Positions 1-14,400 of a stretch of 64,000 nucleotides of DNA are shown in pieces. The first letter of the stretch is position 1, and each line of letters opens with the position of its first letter. Below the pieces are notes generated by a model. That model was given only the letters and a program-made list of their open reading frames with translations, had not been told where the DNA came from and did no database searches. The translations under genes and the position numbers were made by a program. Source of the DNA: Odobenus rosmarus divergens (Eukaryota; Chordata; Mammalia; Carnivora; Odobenidae); NCBI RefSeq assembly GCF_000321225.1, contig NW_004450267.1:6000344-6064343 (forward strand), read 5' to 3'.

Positions 1-470
1 CTCTGATGCAGAACAACAAAGCGAACATCTCTCTCTGTTTATCCCTTCCTTGGATCCAATCCTTCGAACCTAGGATGGTCTTTAGAGTTCTCTTTTATCC
101 TTTCTTTGTAGCCAATCCCTGAATGATTCTTTTGCTAAATGTTCCCTGCTGAAACTACTGGTGTGTTTTCTGTCACCTAACTGAACCGTGATTCAAAACT
201 GGTACCAAAAATACCTTCTGTCCCACCTTCTCATTCATATGTCTTATTAAGGCATCCAAAGTTCTTGCTACGTCCTGTTCATCAGATAGAATCAACATAA
301 TGCTGTGGACTACCCCAACGTCTTGCAGAAAGCCAGAGCAAGCAGTGTCTCTGTGGACGGCATTATGGCCCTGATGTGAGCCTGTGAGGGTATACTGTTG
401 GCCCTGCCAGGTAAAAAGCAAACTGCTTCTGGAGGTTCTTCCAAACTGGGTTGGAGACACAAGCTTTGGT
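1..470 (-). pseudogene. Decayed endogenous retrovirus pol (reverse transcriptase) remnant
   Basis: The minus frame from about 460 to 173 contains LLFTWQGQQYTLTGSHQGH and, further on, LSDEQDVARTLDALIRHM, which resemble the RT region of gamma-retrovirus-like pol. The catalytic YxDD region is unrecognisable and the frame is broken at both ends, so it is nonfunctional. It sits in the IQCG intron left of exon 2377-2451 and may continue past the left edge. Confidence 0.6.
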
Positions 471-937
471 CAGGTGAAGGTTAATAGCTGCCTACCAAGT
501 GCCAGTGGCCTTTGAAGAATTTCTCCAGTCAAGATACTACACCCGGAACTGTAGAGCTACAGTTGGAGTCATCACCTGACTCCACTTAAAATAGCCCCAG
601 TCATTGTCCAAGATCATTCAACTCAACAGGCCACACAGCTGAGTTAAATGGGGATGTGGTAAGTACCACTACCTCTGCTTCTTTCTTTTTTGGTGGCACT
701 AATTTCTGCAGTTGCAGCAGGCATGCAGCATTTGCTCATGATTTACTATGCTGGTAGGAAGGGGAAGTTCCAGAGACTTCTACTTAGCCTTTACCACTAT
801 GATAGCCCTCACTCCATAGGTCAGAGAGCCAGTGTGGAAATTCTGTCTGTTGCTGAGAATGTCTATTCCAATTATATGTTCCATCATGGGAAATAACTAC
901 AGGGTGGATCCACAGAACAAGTGGGCCCGGAGTAAAT
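471..937. other. Unassigned intronic sequence
   Basis: Possibly more decayed ERV sequence; no family recognised and no exon seen. The small plus-strand frames here have no protein-like features. Confidence 0.3.
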
Positions 938-1100
938 CAGACTTCGGCTCAGGTCGTGATCCCGGGGTCCTAGGGCCAAGCCCCCCATCAGGCTCCCTGC
1001 TCAGTGGGGAGCCTGCTTCTCCCTCTCCCACTCCCCTGCTTGTGTTCCCTCTCTCGCTGTGTCTCTGTCAAATGAATAAATAAAATCTTAAAAAAAAAAA
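938..1100 (+). repeat. CanSINE, 5'-truncated
   Basis: Body GGCTCAGGTCGTGATCCCGG, CT-rich part and AATAAATAAAATCTTAAAA tail are present. The tRNA-like head is lost or degraded. Confidence 0.85.
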
Positions 1101-1559
1101 GTATTTATGTATTGCTTGTGTTACTGGGTTGTCGATCTAGGAAACGCTGACTTTACCCACGCATCATCCATTTATCCACCAACTCATCTGACTGTTATTA
1201 AGCACATGCTAACTATGCATCTAACACTCGAGCAAGTAACATGGTACATAATCCCTAAACTTCCTGGGTGTAAGACCCTCTTCCTAATAGCCTACCAGAT
1301 TTTTGTTTTCAGTAAGGCCCTCTGAGATAGCATCTGTAAAGTATTTTCTTTAACCACAAATTTGGAATTGTTTACTGAAAATTTATGAGCTTTCTCAAAG
1401 AAGCTAGACCGAATTGTAAGCTAGACATTTTTTCCTTATTCATCTAACAGGGTTATCTTTTTAAAACTCCACTCAGCTTAGTTTGTTATTAGTTTTAGAA
1501 ATACTAAGTAAAACCATTTCAGTCACATAATTCACACAAGAAGAAATAAGATGAATAAA

Positions 1560-2130
1560 GAAATATATGAAAAATGGTCAATTTTTCAATTCTATTAGCA
1601 AAATAAAACAACTCATTAAATTAACACCTTAAAAATATCTAAAATGCCTGGTGTGGTTGATGATACCTTGAAATTAGTGTCAGCAATTTACATTGTTGAT
1701 GGTAGTGTAGAATAGAAAGTATTAGCAATATTTATCAAGAGTCCAGTCTCTCTGACATAACACTGTCATGTTTCAGATTTACTTTTGGTAAGTAACTGCA
1801 ATGAAGGAAAACAGTTTTTTGGGCAAAGCTTTCATTACTGCATTATTTATAATAATGAAACTTGGAAATAATCTAAATATCCAAAATAAAGGGTAACAAG
1901 CAAACTATGGCATAATCATTCAATAGAACATAAAACTATTTTAAACTGTTTTATGAAGACACTGTAATAACATGAAAAAAAATGGGTGAAAAAGCAATTG
2001 ACAATTAAAAAAAGTGTTCCCTCAACTAAGAGTATGTTATTTTAATAATTTTAAAAATCAGTAAATTTTATTTTAAAATTATGACTGTGAGGACTATAGG
2101 AGCAAGAAAACAGTTTCTTGTATAATGCTA
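1560..2130 (+). mobile_element. Old L1 3' fragment
   Basis: The order AATAATGAAACTTGGAAATA, AACTATGGCATAATCATTCA, AAAACTATTTTAAACTG is typical of ancient L1M 3' regions. No open frame remains. Boundaries are approximate. Confidence 0.5.
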
Positions 2131-2376
2131 AATGATAAAGGCAGAAGACAAAATTTTACCTGTACTCAAATTACAGCTTTATAAAATATTCATTCAGATA
2201 GATAACTGTAAGACAAGACATGGGCTACAGCTCATTTATCAGGCCGGTAGAATTATGGTTGATTTTTTTTATCCCTCAACAAATTTTTCCTTAAAAAAGA
2301 TTTTTTTTTGCCATCCTTGGTATTTTGTAAGTGGAACACAAACCCATTAGAGGGTAGAAAAGTTTTGGTGACCCAC

Positions 2377-2451
2377 CTGCTGCTCCTTTCTAAGGAACAT
2401 TTCAATCTCCATATGAATCCTGTTCTCTTCTTCAGTTTTCAACCTCAGCTT
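2377..2451 (-). CDS. IQCG: IQCG coding exon (last inside the window)
   Basis: The acceptor is TTGTCACAG, the donor CAGCAG|GTGGGT. Its 75 nt are 25 codons, [20 protein letters not shown] and then RKEQQ. Following exons, including the IQ motif, would lie to the left; I found none between 1 and 2376. Confidence 0.9.
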
Positions 2452-5400
2452 CTGTGACAACAATAAACCAATATCAGGAATTCTTGCCATGAGAAGTTCT
2501 CAAGATTAGAGGTGTAGCTGTGACCATATCTCAGTTTTCTTTACCAGCTGGGATCCCAAGATTCCTGCCGTATTGCTCTAGGGCGGCAAATCATTCCCTT
2601 CAACCCAAATAGTGTTCACGAACATCACTGAGCCATGTGTCGGGCACTGTGTGGGACATGACATGTGCCAGTGCCCAGGACAAAAGGACCAGGATCCACT
2701 TGCCTGGATAAAGTGATGTCAATTTAAGGAGAGAAACAATGCTTCAGGGGCACAAGGTTCTTAGGCCTAGAAAAGGAAATTCCAGAGTGCAAGGAAAGTT
2801 TGTAGTCAGAGTTGTATGACAAACCCAGGGGAGTAAGCTTTCAAATAAGCGGGGGCCCAGAGAAAGCAGTCCTCCTCCCCATGGATGAGCCTACTCAGGT
2901 TTGCTCCTTCCCACCTACCCACTGTTCGTTTAGCCATTGTAGCCTTCCTTTTCTAATGAGGGTCTACTCTTTGTTTCTTTCTCCTGATAATTTTCCACCG
3001 TGACTTCCCAGCTTTATAAATTTAGGTTTGAATGAAGTTCAGCTCTCTTGATTTTATATTTCTTAATGGAGGGATAAAAGGTACCAGTTGGGCAGCAGCA
3101 AAAAATGACACTTAGTAAGTATCTTGAAACGGCAACTGGTTTTATAAAATAAGGATAAAGTGACCAAGGGCAGAAAGCACAACTGATTTTCAAAGTCATC
3201 ACCAAAAACAGTGGATGTAGGCTACAGCCCATCAGAATCTCTGCCTGCAAATACACAAGACCTCATTTTGTTTTTATTTCTAGTCTCAAATGTGAGAGCT
3301 GCAGGAGAGATGGAGCAAAGATCAAGAAAATCTCCCCCTGCTTCCTCCTCTGTTCACTGAGGCAATACAAAGAGTGACAGCTCGAATGCTGTGTACCGTG
3401 TTCACTCCCAATGTAGCAGTGATTACCCCTATCTCTTCCAGCAAGAGCTCCTCAGTTCTGTTACATTTCTTCTGGGTCTGGGAGATCTGCAGCTCAGTGT
3501 TTTTCTTCATGTAGCGATTTTCCATGTTGGTTTTTGCCTTCATCTCTTGCAACTGGTCCTTGAGGTGAGCAATATATTCATTCCGACTCTGTAGAGGTAA
3601 GACCAAGTTTCTAAATTAAAATACATTCGGGGGCGCCTGGGTAGCTCAGTTCGTTGGGCATCTGACTCTTGATTTTGACTCAGGTCATGATCTCAGGGTC
3701 ATAAGATGGAGCCTGGCATTAGGCTCTTTGCTCAGTAGGGAATCTGCTTGAGGTTCTCTCTCTCTCCCCCTCCCTTTCCCTTTGCCCCTCTCCCTGGCCT
3801 CTCTCTCTCTTTCTAAAATAAATAAATCATTTTAAAAATAATAAAGTAAAAAAAAATACATTCTACCTCCATTCAGTTCAGCCAATGGCTAAAGCCTACC
3901 TTTTGTATTTATAAATCAACAAGAAACTAGATCTATTTTTCTATTATTGCACTATAGGAAAGTTAGCCAATAATCATGGATAGTATACATGAAAATGAAG
4001 GATAAGTAGTTCTAAGCATCAGGAATGGGAGATTCTTTCCTAGGTACACTATTTGGGTAGTCTGTATGCACAAAGATTTCCCATTACTGTCTCAGTTTGG
4101 TAGAAAGATCCCTGGTCTAAATGATCAAAAGACCTGTCTTCCCACCCAAGCCCCCAGTAGCTGTGTTAACCTGGCCAAGTCAGTTAAACTCGCCAAGTCT
4201 TACCTTCTGTAAAATAAAAACATTAATATCTGCCCTGTCTGGAATATCTCAGCAAGTGATTATAGGGGAATTAATTAAGAATGTGTAAAAACTCTTTGGA
4301 GGTCACAGAGTGCTTGGCAATTTTAAGGTTTCCATATTCATTCAAAAAATATTCATTCAGTACCATACTAAGTTAAATAGTGGAGACCTAATAGACATTG
4401 TCTTTGCCTTCATAAAGCTTACAGTCTAGTGATAGAGATGTGATTAAAATAAAGCACACTTTTTGGGGCACCTGGCTGGCTCAGTCGGTGGAACGTGTGC
4501 CTCTTGATCTCAGGGTTATGAGTTCGAGCCCACGCTGGGTGTAGTGATTACTTAAAAATAAAATCTTAAGGGGTGCCTGGGTGGCTCAGTGAGCTGGGCA
4601 GCTAACTCTTGATTTCAGCTCAGATCATAATCTCAGGGTCATGAGATCAAGCCCCATGTTGGGCTCCCTGCTCAGCGGGGAGTCTGCTTCAGGATTCTCT
4701 CCCTCTGCCCTTCTGCCTGCTTGCTCTCTCTCTTTCTCTCTAAAATAAATAAGTAAATCCTTAAAAAAATAAAATAAATAAATAAAATCTTAAAAAAGAA
4801 AGCAAACTTTTTTAAAGGCACAAAACACTATTAAAGAATAGGACAACAGGCCGTGGGACAGAGTAACAATGGAGGCCCACATTAGATCAGATAGTCTATA
4901 AAGGAATGTTAAATCTGGCACCTGAACAATAAGTATGTATGTCACATGAAAAGTGGGGTCAAGGAAGAGTCTAAGAAAAAGGAAAAATACGTGCCTGAGT
5001 CCTGAGGCAGCAAAAACCCGGATACATTCCAGGAACTGAAAAAAAACTCCGGAGACTATCCCAGCAAGGGTTGAGAGTTGGACAAGATGAGGTTGTAGAG
5101 GGAGGTAGGATGGACCATGTAGGACCTCACAGGCACTCGTATGGAGTTTGAACTGTAATCCAAGGGCCATGGGAAGCCTCGGAAGGGTTTTAGGGAGGTA
5201 ACATCTGATTGAGAAGAATCAGACACAGCACGAGTAATTTCACAGAGAGATGATCAGTTAGCTGACAGCATGACAAGCCAATACAATCAATAATGAAAAT
5301 GCATTGCTTTAGTCAGAGATCTCTGTTTCTCTAAATACCAACCAACTTTAGCTGTACCATGGAAGTTGGGTGGAGTTAGTTCTAAGCATTAGAAGAAGAA

Positions 5401-8400
5401 GCAGAGCAGAAATCGGTCAAGATCGTCCACGATGAAAAGCAAACACGGTTTAAAGGATCATAGGCCCCTAAAAATAGTCAGAAAGGAACTCTTCAAGCAT
5501 CTTGTCTGGCTTCTTGGTGTAACTCTATGGAATCATTCCAATTACCCAGTAGTTACTACCACGGTATCGGAGCCCCTCCAAGAAGATAAGTATCTCTGGC
5601 AGAGAACATGCGAGAAGCCCAGTTGCTAATACATCGCAGTACTTCTTAACCTCTTACAAGTTGTAGGATTGTGAGCAATTTACTTAACCTAAGACCTTTC
5701 TCAACTGTAGAATCCTGCCAGTGCCTCACACAACTTAGCTACTCAATAAATGCTTATTAAATGCATTTTAAGAGAGGCCTTTTTTGGCTCACTTTTCCCC
5801 CTTCCCTTCTTTCTACACTCTCCTCCCTTTTCCCAGCTCTTCCCATTTTGCTTCGCTCCTCCCTCCTAGTTCAAGCTGTATGGTAGTCAGCAATAAAGTC
5901 TGGGTTTCCAGGAAGACCTGAGTTAGAGTGAAGTGCGACAGCTTCACTTCCTCATTGGCTGGAATCTTTATACCCATCTAACCGCTTAGTCTTTCTTCGA
6001 GACCCTGCTTATAGGCCACTGAAGTCCAGACAACCTTTTCTAGAAAACCTGAGCCCATATAAATGACTGTAGTTTTATTTCTCACAGAATCTAATGGTGT
6101 TGAACAGTTACGTATTCATTAAATAGCATCCATACAAAGATATACTTTCAAAAACTCAAGAAAATGTTCTTGTCAGTTTTCTTTAACAAACCGAATATTG
6201 AGTCTTTCAGAGTAAAAATATGAAGATCCGAAATGCAGAGTTAAAACTCTAGGAGGTTCTGTCTATGGCAAGCAAAAGGTATTATGTTACGTAACTTAAT
6301 AAGGTCATAAACCATTGGTCTACAATTACCCTGTGCCAAGCCAAAGGCATCTGGTTTCAGTGCTGTTGCCATGGGCATCAGATTATTCCCTCCTATACTG
6401 CTGTTCTGCACAACTTGTGGCCTTCTATGGTGACTGCGTGGGAACAGAGGAAGATATAAAATATCGACAGGCTAGTGATGGTAAAACCATGATCAAATGC
6501 ACTGCAGCATCATTCCATATCTTCATCTTCCCGGTCTGCAAAAAGGAGGCAACCTAGAAGCAGGGCGGGTACAGGCCAAGGGTCGTGGGTTGTAGGAGTT
6601 CCTTTTAAGATTCTCACTACGAAAAGATCTGCCCTTACCACAACCCACCAGCATAACCCTGGTCGCCCAGGGTGTCTACAGCCTTCCCCATGATCAAGGT
6701 CTGTGGACTGATGCAGCATATTTGTGGGTTTTTGTAGCAGACCAAACTTGACTTACAAATCCCCAAATTGCCTTCAGATCTGTACTCGTTATTTGAATTC
6801 AGAGGAGGATGATTTAGTAATGGAAACAAGCAGTCAACCAATTATAGTTAATAAGGCTCCAATGGCTGCCACAAAAGTGTGAGCCAAAGGATTTTAATGG
6901 TAGTGTCCGTTTTCATAATTGAACACCAAGTAGGGATGAGGGTTTGGTTGGAGGGAAAAAGGAAAACGGGAATGTGGTCTATTAAAGTGACAAAAGCCAA
7001 AGAAAAAAATACAATTCTGTATTAAGTTAACATCTGTATTTGTCTGTCTAGGACTAAGAATAGTGGCTGATTCTAGAACAGTCTCTGAATAAACTCTGAG
7101 CTACACAGTCACCCATTCTAAGATGCAGATGAAACAGGTCTAGACTTCTAAAGTTTCAGGCTCCAATTCCAGCCATTCCTTCATTTCCATTTGAACAATT
7201 CCCGTTTCAATTGTACAAATTTCCTCCTCCCTTTTGTAATAAAGTTTCCATACACCTCACTGTCTTGACTGATCTCCTCTGAGTAAACTCCTTTAAATGT
7301 AATGCCTAAAACTATATACAATATTATAAATGTCTAACTACAACAGAGAGCACAGGAGTATTTTTTTCCCTGTTGTATAAACACTATATAGTGCCACAAA
7401 CTGCAGTAATCAAAACAAAGAGGAAGCACTTCAAATGCTTTTGACGAGACTGGTCAGGATTGTCAGGGTTCTGAGGACAATCCAGTAGAAGCAGCACTGT
7501 AAAATCTACAGAAGATGGGAAGGTAGGCACCTTTTAAAAATGCTGTTACTGGGCGCCTGGGTGGCTCAGTCGTTAAGCGTCTGCCTTCGGCTCAGGTCAT
7601 GATCCCAGGGTCCTGGGATCAAGTCCCACATCGGGCTCCCTGCTCGGCAGGAAGCCTGCTTCTCCCTCTGACCCTCTCCCCTGCTTGTGTTCCTGCTCTG
7701 CTGTCTCTCTCTCTGTCAAATAAATAAATAAAATCTTAAAAATAAATAAATAAATAAAAATGCTGTTACTACAGAGCACCTGGGTGGCTCAGTTGGTTAA
7801 GCGTCTCACTTTGGCTCGGGTCATGATCTCAGGGTCCTGGAATGGGGCTTCGTGCTCAGGGGAGAATCTGCTTGCCCTCTGCACGCCCCTGCTTGTGCTT
7901 GCTTTCCCTCTCTCTCTTTCTCTCTCTCTCAAATAAATAAATAAAATCTTTTTTTAAAAAATGCTGTTACTACCACAAAAAGTGGTAAGACCCTAACCTC
8001 AGGGATTCATGTTAGAACCTGGCTAAGCCTCTAATGAAACTATTGAAGAGAAGTTAGGTCTTCACAGTTCTCAACTTCTAAGAGTCTTCTAAACAAAATT
8101 AGGCCTTTTGTTTCACTTTCGCATCCTCCTGGAGTCAGTTCAGTGTTCTAGTAATCAACTGGGTTTTGAATTCTGATGTCTATTACTTATCAAATACCAG
8201 CTTTGAGTTGCTTGCAAATTAGCAAGCATGCCTTCTATATCTTCATTTACTTCTTTCATCCATTTTGGAGCCCAGAGATCATCAGAGTCATCTCAACCTA
8301 TTCTCTTTGGTACTCACTCTATATCCAGTCCCCCCGAAAAGGAAATTAAAGTCATCAAAGAGTACAAAAAGCTGAGGGGCTAAGTGAAGAAAAGAACTAG

Positions 8401-11400
8401 GTAACATGCAAAAGTTAGTAATAGTGTGGCCAGAGAAAAACCAAAGTATGGCTCGGAGGATGGAGTAGTTCAGGCCTGTTTTAAAATATGATGCAGCAGT
8501 GCCTGGGTGGCTCAGTCGGTTAGGTGTCTGACTCTTGATTTCGGCTCAGGTGGGGATCTCAGGGTCATGAGATAGAGCCCCCAAATCAGGCTCTGCACTC
8601 AGCAGGGAGTCTGCTTGAGATTCTCTCTCTCTCTCTGCCCCTCCCTGCCCATGTGTGTACTTGCTGTCTCTCAAATAAATAGATCTTTTATTTTTTTTAA
8701 GATTTTATTTATTTATTTGACAGAGAGAGACACAGTGAGAGAGGGAACACAAGCAGGGGGAGTGGGAGAGGGCGAATCAGGCTTCCCTCTGAGCAGGGCC
8801 CCGATGCGGGGCTCGATCCCAGGACCCTGAGATTATGACCTGAGCTGAAGACAGACTCTTAACGACTGAGCCACCCAGGCACCTTTCAAATAAATAAATC
8901 TTAAAATATATATATATATATGATGAAAAGCTTCAGCATAGCACTGAACTTTCCAAAGTGCAGTCAATGGGGCGCCTGGGTGGCTCAGTTGTGAAGTGTC
9001 TGCCTTCGGCTCAGGTCATGATCCCAGGGTCCTAGGATCAAGCCCCATATCAGGCTCCCTGCTCAGCAGGAGGCCTGCTTCTCCCTCTCCAACTCCCCCT
9101 GCTTGTGTTCCCTCTCTCTCTGTCTCTCTCTCTCTCTCTCTGTCAAATAAATAAATAAATAAATCTTTGAAAATAAATAAATAAATAAATAAAAGGGGCG
9201 CCTGGGTGGCTCAGTAGGTTAAGCGTCTGCCCTCAGCTCAGGTCATGATCCCAGGGTCCTGGGGCCGAGCCCCCCATCGGGCTCCCTGCTCAGTGGGGAG
9301 CCTGCTTCTCCCTCTCCCACTCCCCCTGCTTGTGTTCCCTCTCTAGCTGTCTCTCTCTCTGACAAATAAATAAAAATGAAGTCTTTAAAAAAAAAAAAAG
9401 TCTTCTAACTTCGATATACGGAATAATGAAGACTCCCTGATCTGAAGCATAAACTTGTCCAAATAGCTAGGCAAAAGCTGATATTAAGCCATATTCTGTA
9501 ACTTTCTAAACTGCTAATAGTGTTAGAAATCCTAATAGAACTAATTTCTGGGTGCCTGGGTGACTCAGGCGGTTGGGCATCTGCCTTCAGCTTGGGTCGT
9601 GGTTCCAGGGTCCTGGGATCAATTCCCACATCAGTGGAGAGCCTGCTTCTCCCTCTGCCTGCCGCTCCCCCTGCTTGTGCTCTCTCTCTGACAAATAAGT
9701 AAATAAAATCTTTTAAAAAAAAAAAAAAAGAACTAATTTCTAACTGCCTCCACTGTAGCCCAAGCATTGTTTTGCAAGTCTTTTGCTTAAAACTTGGGAT
9801 GCATTTTCCTGCAGAGGTAAATTAGATATAAGGTTAGGTCCTAATGACTAAAAAAGCCCACTGTTGGGCTTTTTTTCCCTGTTGTATAAACACTATACAC
9901 TTGTACTTGAAATTCACTCTGTACTTGAAATATAATACAGATGACATTATCAAACCTAACCATCATTTATAGGAGGTTTGTAATGTGCTTAACGTCCCAT
10001 CTGGGACTCCAGTCTCCCATCTGCGATGCTGGAAAACAAGAGACTGCCTGGGATAAGGTCTCCTGTAGGGCAAGGGCAGGTGGTATGATTGAGTGGGATG
10101 GGAGAACAGACTAAGCGTTCCAGAGAGTTGGGGTCTCCCTGAGTTCTATTCTGGACTTACTTATATACCCCAGGCAACTCTCTAGCTACTCTCTTTATAT
10201 ATACTCTGTCTAGTAAAGGCATCCCAGGAGAAACAACAATTTCTCATATGTAATTTTTCTTTGCTTAAGAAAGATGGCTTCCATGTGGCTGTTCTGGCTC
10301 AGTAACTTGCAGTGTTGGCCAGCTGATTCTTACCTGTACTTCAGCTTGCCGTTCTCTTTTGACATTAAGCAGCTTCTTTTGAAGAGATCTTATCTGTTTT
10401 TTCCCTTTTTCCTCCCTAGAAGAAATAAGAATGATTTATTTAGAGGGGTGCTTCTCAAACTCTAGCGTGCCCAAGGCTCACCCCCAGTGTTCAAAAACAG
10501 ATCCCTGGGCTCTACCCAGGAGATTCTGGTTCAGTACGTCTGGGATGGGGCCCTGGAATTCACAGCTCTAACGAGTTCTCGGATGTTGCTCATGGTGCTG
10601 GTCCATGGAACACTTTCAGTCACGCTTTATAGAACACTGCGATGTGTTTCAGTAAACCAGAAAAGGAGGTTTTGGCTTATGTGTTGTATCTAAAATAGCT
10701 GCTGCTGAGAAAAAGCTAAGAGGAGGAGGAGGAACATTAAGAGGAAAAGGAAGAGCAGGGCAGTCTCTTCCACCTAACCCTCTCCTTCGCTTCGGGTCAG
10801 TTCAGCATTGAGTCCGAAGGCTCCTGCCACATTTTCTCTCACCCAGGTGTTTCCCCTGATAAAAGTCTTTGCATGAATAATCTCATCTTGGCAACTCTCA
10901 GAAGACATGACTTAACACACTTGCCATGGGCATACAAACAGTAAACGGCAAAGCAGGATTCAAATTCAGTACCATCTGAATTAGAACGTAACGTTAGGTT
11001 TCTGTTTGTACTCAGAAACAGAATTCTGCTTATCTCTAGTAATGCCATTGTCTAAGTCTGAAGAAAAAAAAATAACAAAACGATATAATAAATAAAACAA
11101 TGTAAGAATAAACAAAACAAAATAAAAACTGTCTTAGCTCAGGCCACCATTATAAAATATGTCAGATTGGGTGGCTTATAAATAACATCATTTCTCACGG
11201 TTTGGAGACTGTGAAGTCCAAGATCTAGCCGCCATCAGATTCAGTGTCTGATGAGAAACTGTTTCCTGGTTCACAGATGGTCATTTTCACTTGCATCTTT
11301 ATATGATGGAAGGGAAGAAGAAGCTCTCCGGGGTGTCTTTTATATGGGCATTAATCTCATTCATGAGGCCTCCACCGTCATGACCTAATCACTTCCCAAA

Positions 11401-14400
11401 GGTCCCACCTTCTAATATCATCACATTGAGGGTTAGGATTTCAACAAATAAATTGGGGGCAGGGGTGGGGTATGCAAACTTTCAGTCTATAGCCACAACC
11501 AAAACACCTTCCCACTAAATGGCATCTAGATAAGCATTGCTATTCAGAAATGTTTAGAAAGCATGTACTTAACTAGAATCTTGAGATTGAGATTGTCATT
11601 GCCGAACTATAGATTAAGTAATTCCCATTTATAGACTATAAGAAACAGAGAAGAAAGATGCAAAATATTTATCTCTAAATAATAAGTTCAGAACCCTAGT
11701 GTAGATTCAGTTAAATAAATAAGTGTTATTTATGATGGAAACTAGAAATTAGTGGAGTATTGCCTTCAAAATTGTGAAAGATGATTTTCAATCTAAAAAT
11801 CTGTACGTAGTCAAATTACTAATAAAGCATGAGACAAAAAAAGATTTTCAGACATGTAAGATCTTAATATATGTAATTTCCATGCACCCTTTGTTCATGC
11901 TCCAACAAAATGGGCGATTTACATAAAAAAGAGGAAGAATGGGGGTCTAGAAAACAGGATCAAAAGGAAATCTCAGGAGATGAAGGGAAGGCCCAGAACC
12001 ATAGTAATGCTGCAGGCCCTAGGAGCAACAGCAACAAATAGGAGAAAAAGAACAGAAGAAATTTTCAAAAGGAAAAAAGAAAGAGAAGGAAGGAAGGAAG
12101 GAAGGAAGGAAAGAAGGAAGGAAAGACTTAATATGTATGACTACACTTAATATGTATGACTACACTTCCAGGGCTCTGGTGAAGAGTTGGGTGCTGGATT
12201 TGGAACAGAAATGTCAAAACAGGCAAATAAAAAAGTGGCAAGATTTAACTCTAGGAAAAAAAAAAAAGCTGTTCAAGAAAGAAAATGTAATCATTATATA
12301 TACTATATGTCCCATCTGTGAACTATTTACACGTAATAATCATCCTCATAATACTAAGTATTCATTTAACCAAAAATGATGCTCTAACTATTTTAGGGGC
12401 ATGGAAAAAACCCAATAGATTACATCTAAAACTATATTCCCACTAGTGCTGTTTGCCATAAAGAAGAAAACTGGTCAGTGTGAGAAATGAAAAATGGTAT
12501 ACTATTGATTTGAAGGTAAACATTTCTTATATGTTTATTGGCCCACTATATGTCCCCTTCAGTGAACTGTCTTTTCTTATCATTTTTGGATATGCCAAAT
12601 CAAAGGATGTCTCATCTCTCTGGATCAGACTACATTTTGATTCATCATCACAATGAAAGGAAATTTCAGCACACTAAGAGATAAAGACCAGTCAGCCCAC
12701 TTTTTACTCTCTAGCAAAAGCAATGCCCAATTAAAACAGCAATGAGGCCACTATACACTGAACAGAATGGCAGAAATCCAAAAGATTGACACCACCAAAT
12801 GCTGCCAAGGATGTGGAGCAACAGGAACTCTCATTCATTGTTGGTGAGAATGCAGAAGTCAGTTTGGCAGCTTCTTACAAAACTAAACATACTCTTACCA
12901 TAACAACCTAGCAATTATGCTCCTTGGTATTTCCTCAAATGAGTTAAAAATCTATGTCCACACCAAAACCTATACATAAAGGGGTGCCTGCATGGCACAG
13001 CACAGGCAGTTAAAGCATCTGACTCTTGGTTTTGGCTCGTCTGATTGCAGGGTCATGAGATTGAGCCACGCATCATGCTCCAAACTCAGTGTGGAGTCTG
13101 CTTGAGTTTCTCTCTCTCTCTCCCTCTGCCCCACTCCTCCCGGCTTTCTCTCTCTCTCTAATAAATAAATATTAAAAAAAAAAAACCCTGTACATAGATA
13201 TTTAAAGTAGTTTTATTCAATAATTGCCAAAACTTGGAAGCAACCAAGTTGTCCTTCAGTATGTGAATAGATAAACTGTGGTATATCCAGACAATGAAAT
13301 ATTACTCTGTGCTAACAAAGAAATGAGCTGTCAAGCATGAAAAGACATGGAAGAACCTTAAACACATAATACTAAGTGAAAGAAGCCAATCTGGAAAAGC
13401 TATGTACTGTATGATTCCAAATGCATGACATTCTGAAGAAGGCAAAACCATGAAGACAGTAAAAAAAAATCAGTGGTTGCTAGGGACTCAGGGGGAGGGC
13501 AGGAGGGATGAATAGGTAGAACACAGAGAAATTTTAGGGCAGTGAAACTATTTTGCATAAAACTGGAATGGTGGATGCATGTCACGACACATTTGTCAAA
13601 ACGCATAAAATGTATAACACAAAGAGTGATCCCCTATGGACGTTAGTTAATAATAATGTATCAATATTGGCTCATAGATGACAACAAACGTATTGCATTA
13701 ATATAAGATGTTAATTATAAGGGGTATATATAGGGACTCTACTTTCTGCTCAATTTTTCTATAAATCTAAAACTGAAGTCTATTAAAAAAAGCAATGCCC
13801 AAACAATACTCACATAGTATTTAAGTTATGTACACCTTTCTACCACAAATGGGAATAGTGCTGGTGTGGTTTGCACGTTATTAGTGACCTATATTCTACA
13901 GCTGAGTTCCAATAAGAAGTATCCAGGTTATAGCTTCAGCAAGTGGAGGGGCTATTCTGGCACCTTTGTTTGCCTTTCTAGAGTAGAGACTAAGTGACCA
14001 TGATGAAAGTGATACCTCATACATCTTGACCTTCTGACCAAAATCTCAAAAGGCCTTAAAACCTAGCAAGATCTCTCCTTTCTTTTGCTTTGAAAAACAA
14101 CATAGTCTGCCTGCCCTGAATAATATTGAAGTGGGATACATATTAAAAAATAAGTGAGGGGGGCACCTGGGTGGCTCAGTCGTTGGGCGTCTGCCTTCGG
14201 CTCAGGTCATGATCCCAGGGTCCTGGGATTGAGCCCTGCATCGGGCTCTCTGCTCAATGGGAGGCCTGCTTCTCCCTCTCCCACTCCCCCTGCTTGTGTT
14301 CCCTCTCTCGCTGTCTCTCTCTCTGTCAAATAAATAAATATAAAATCTTAAAAAAAATAAGTGAGGGCTGGCTGGCTGGCTCAGTCAGAAGAGCATGCCA

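Noticed and set aside
173..460. 95-codon minus-strand frame as a host gene
   Set aside because: Its translation resembles retroviral reverse transcriptase with decayed catalytic residues; it is an ERV remnant.
8498..9400. Clustered repeats as a CRISPR or satellite array
   Set aside because: They are separate SINE insertions with individual tails and different orientations.
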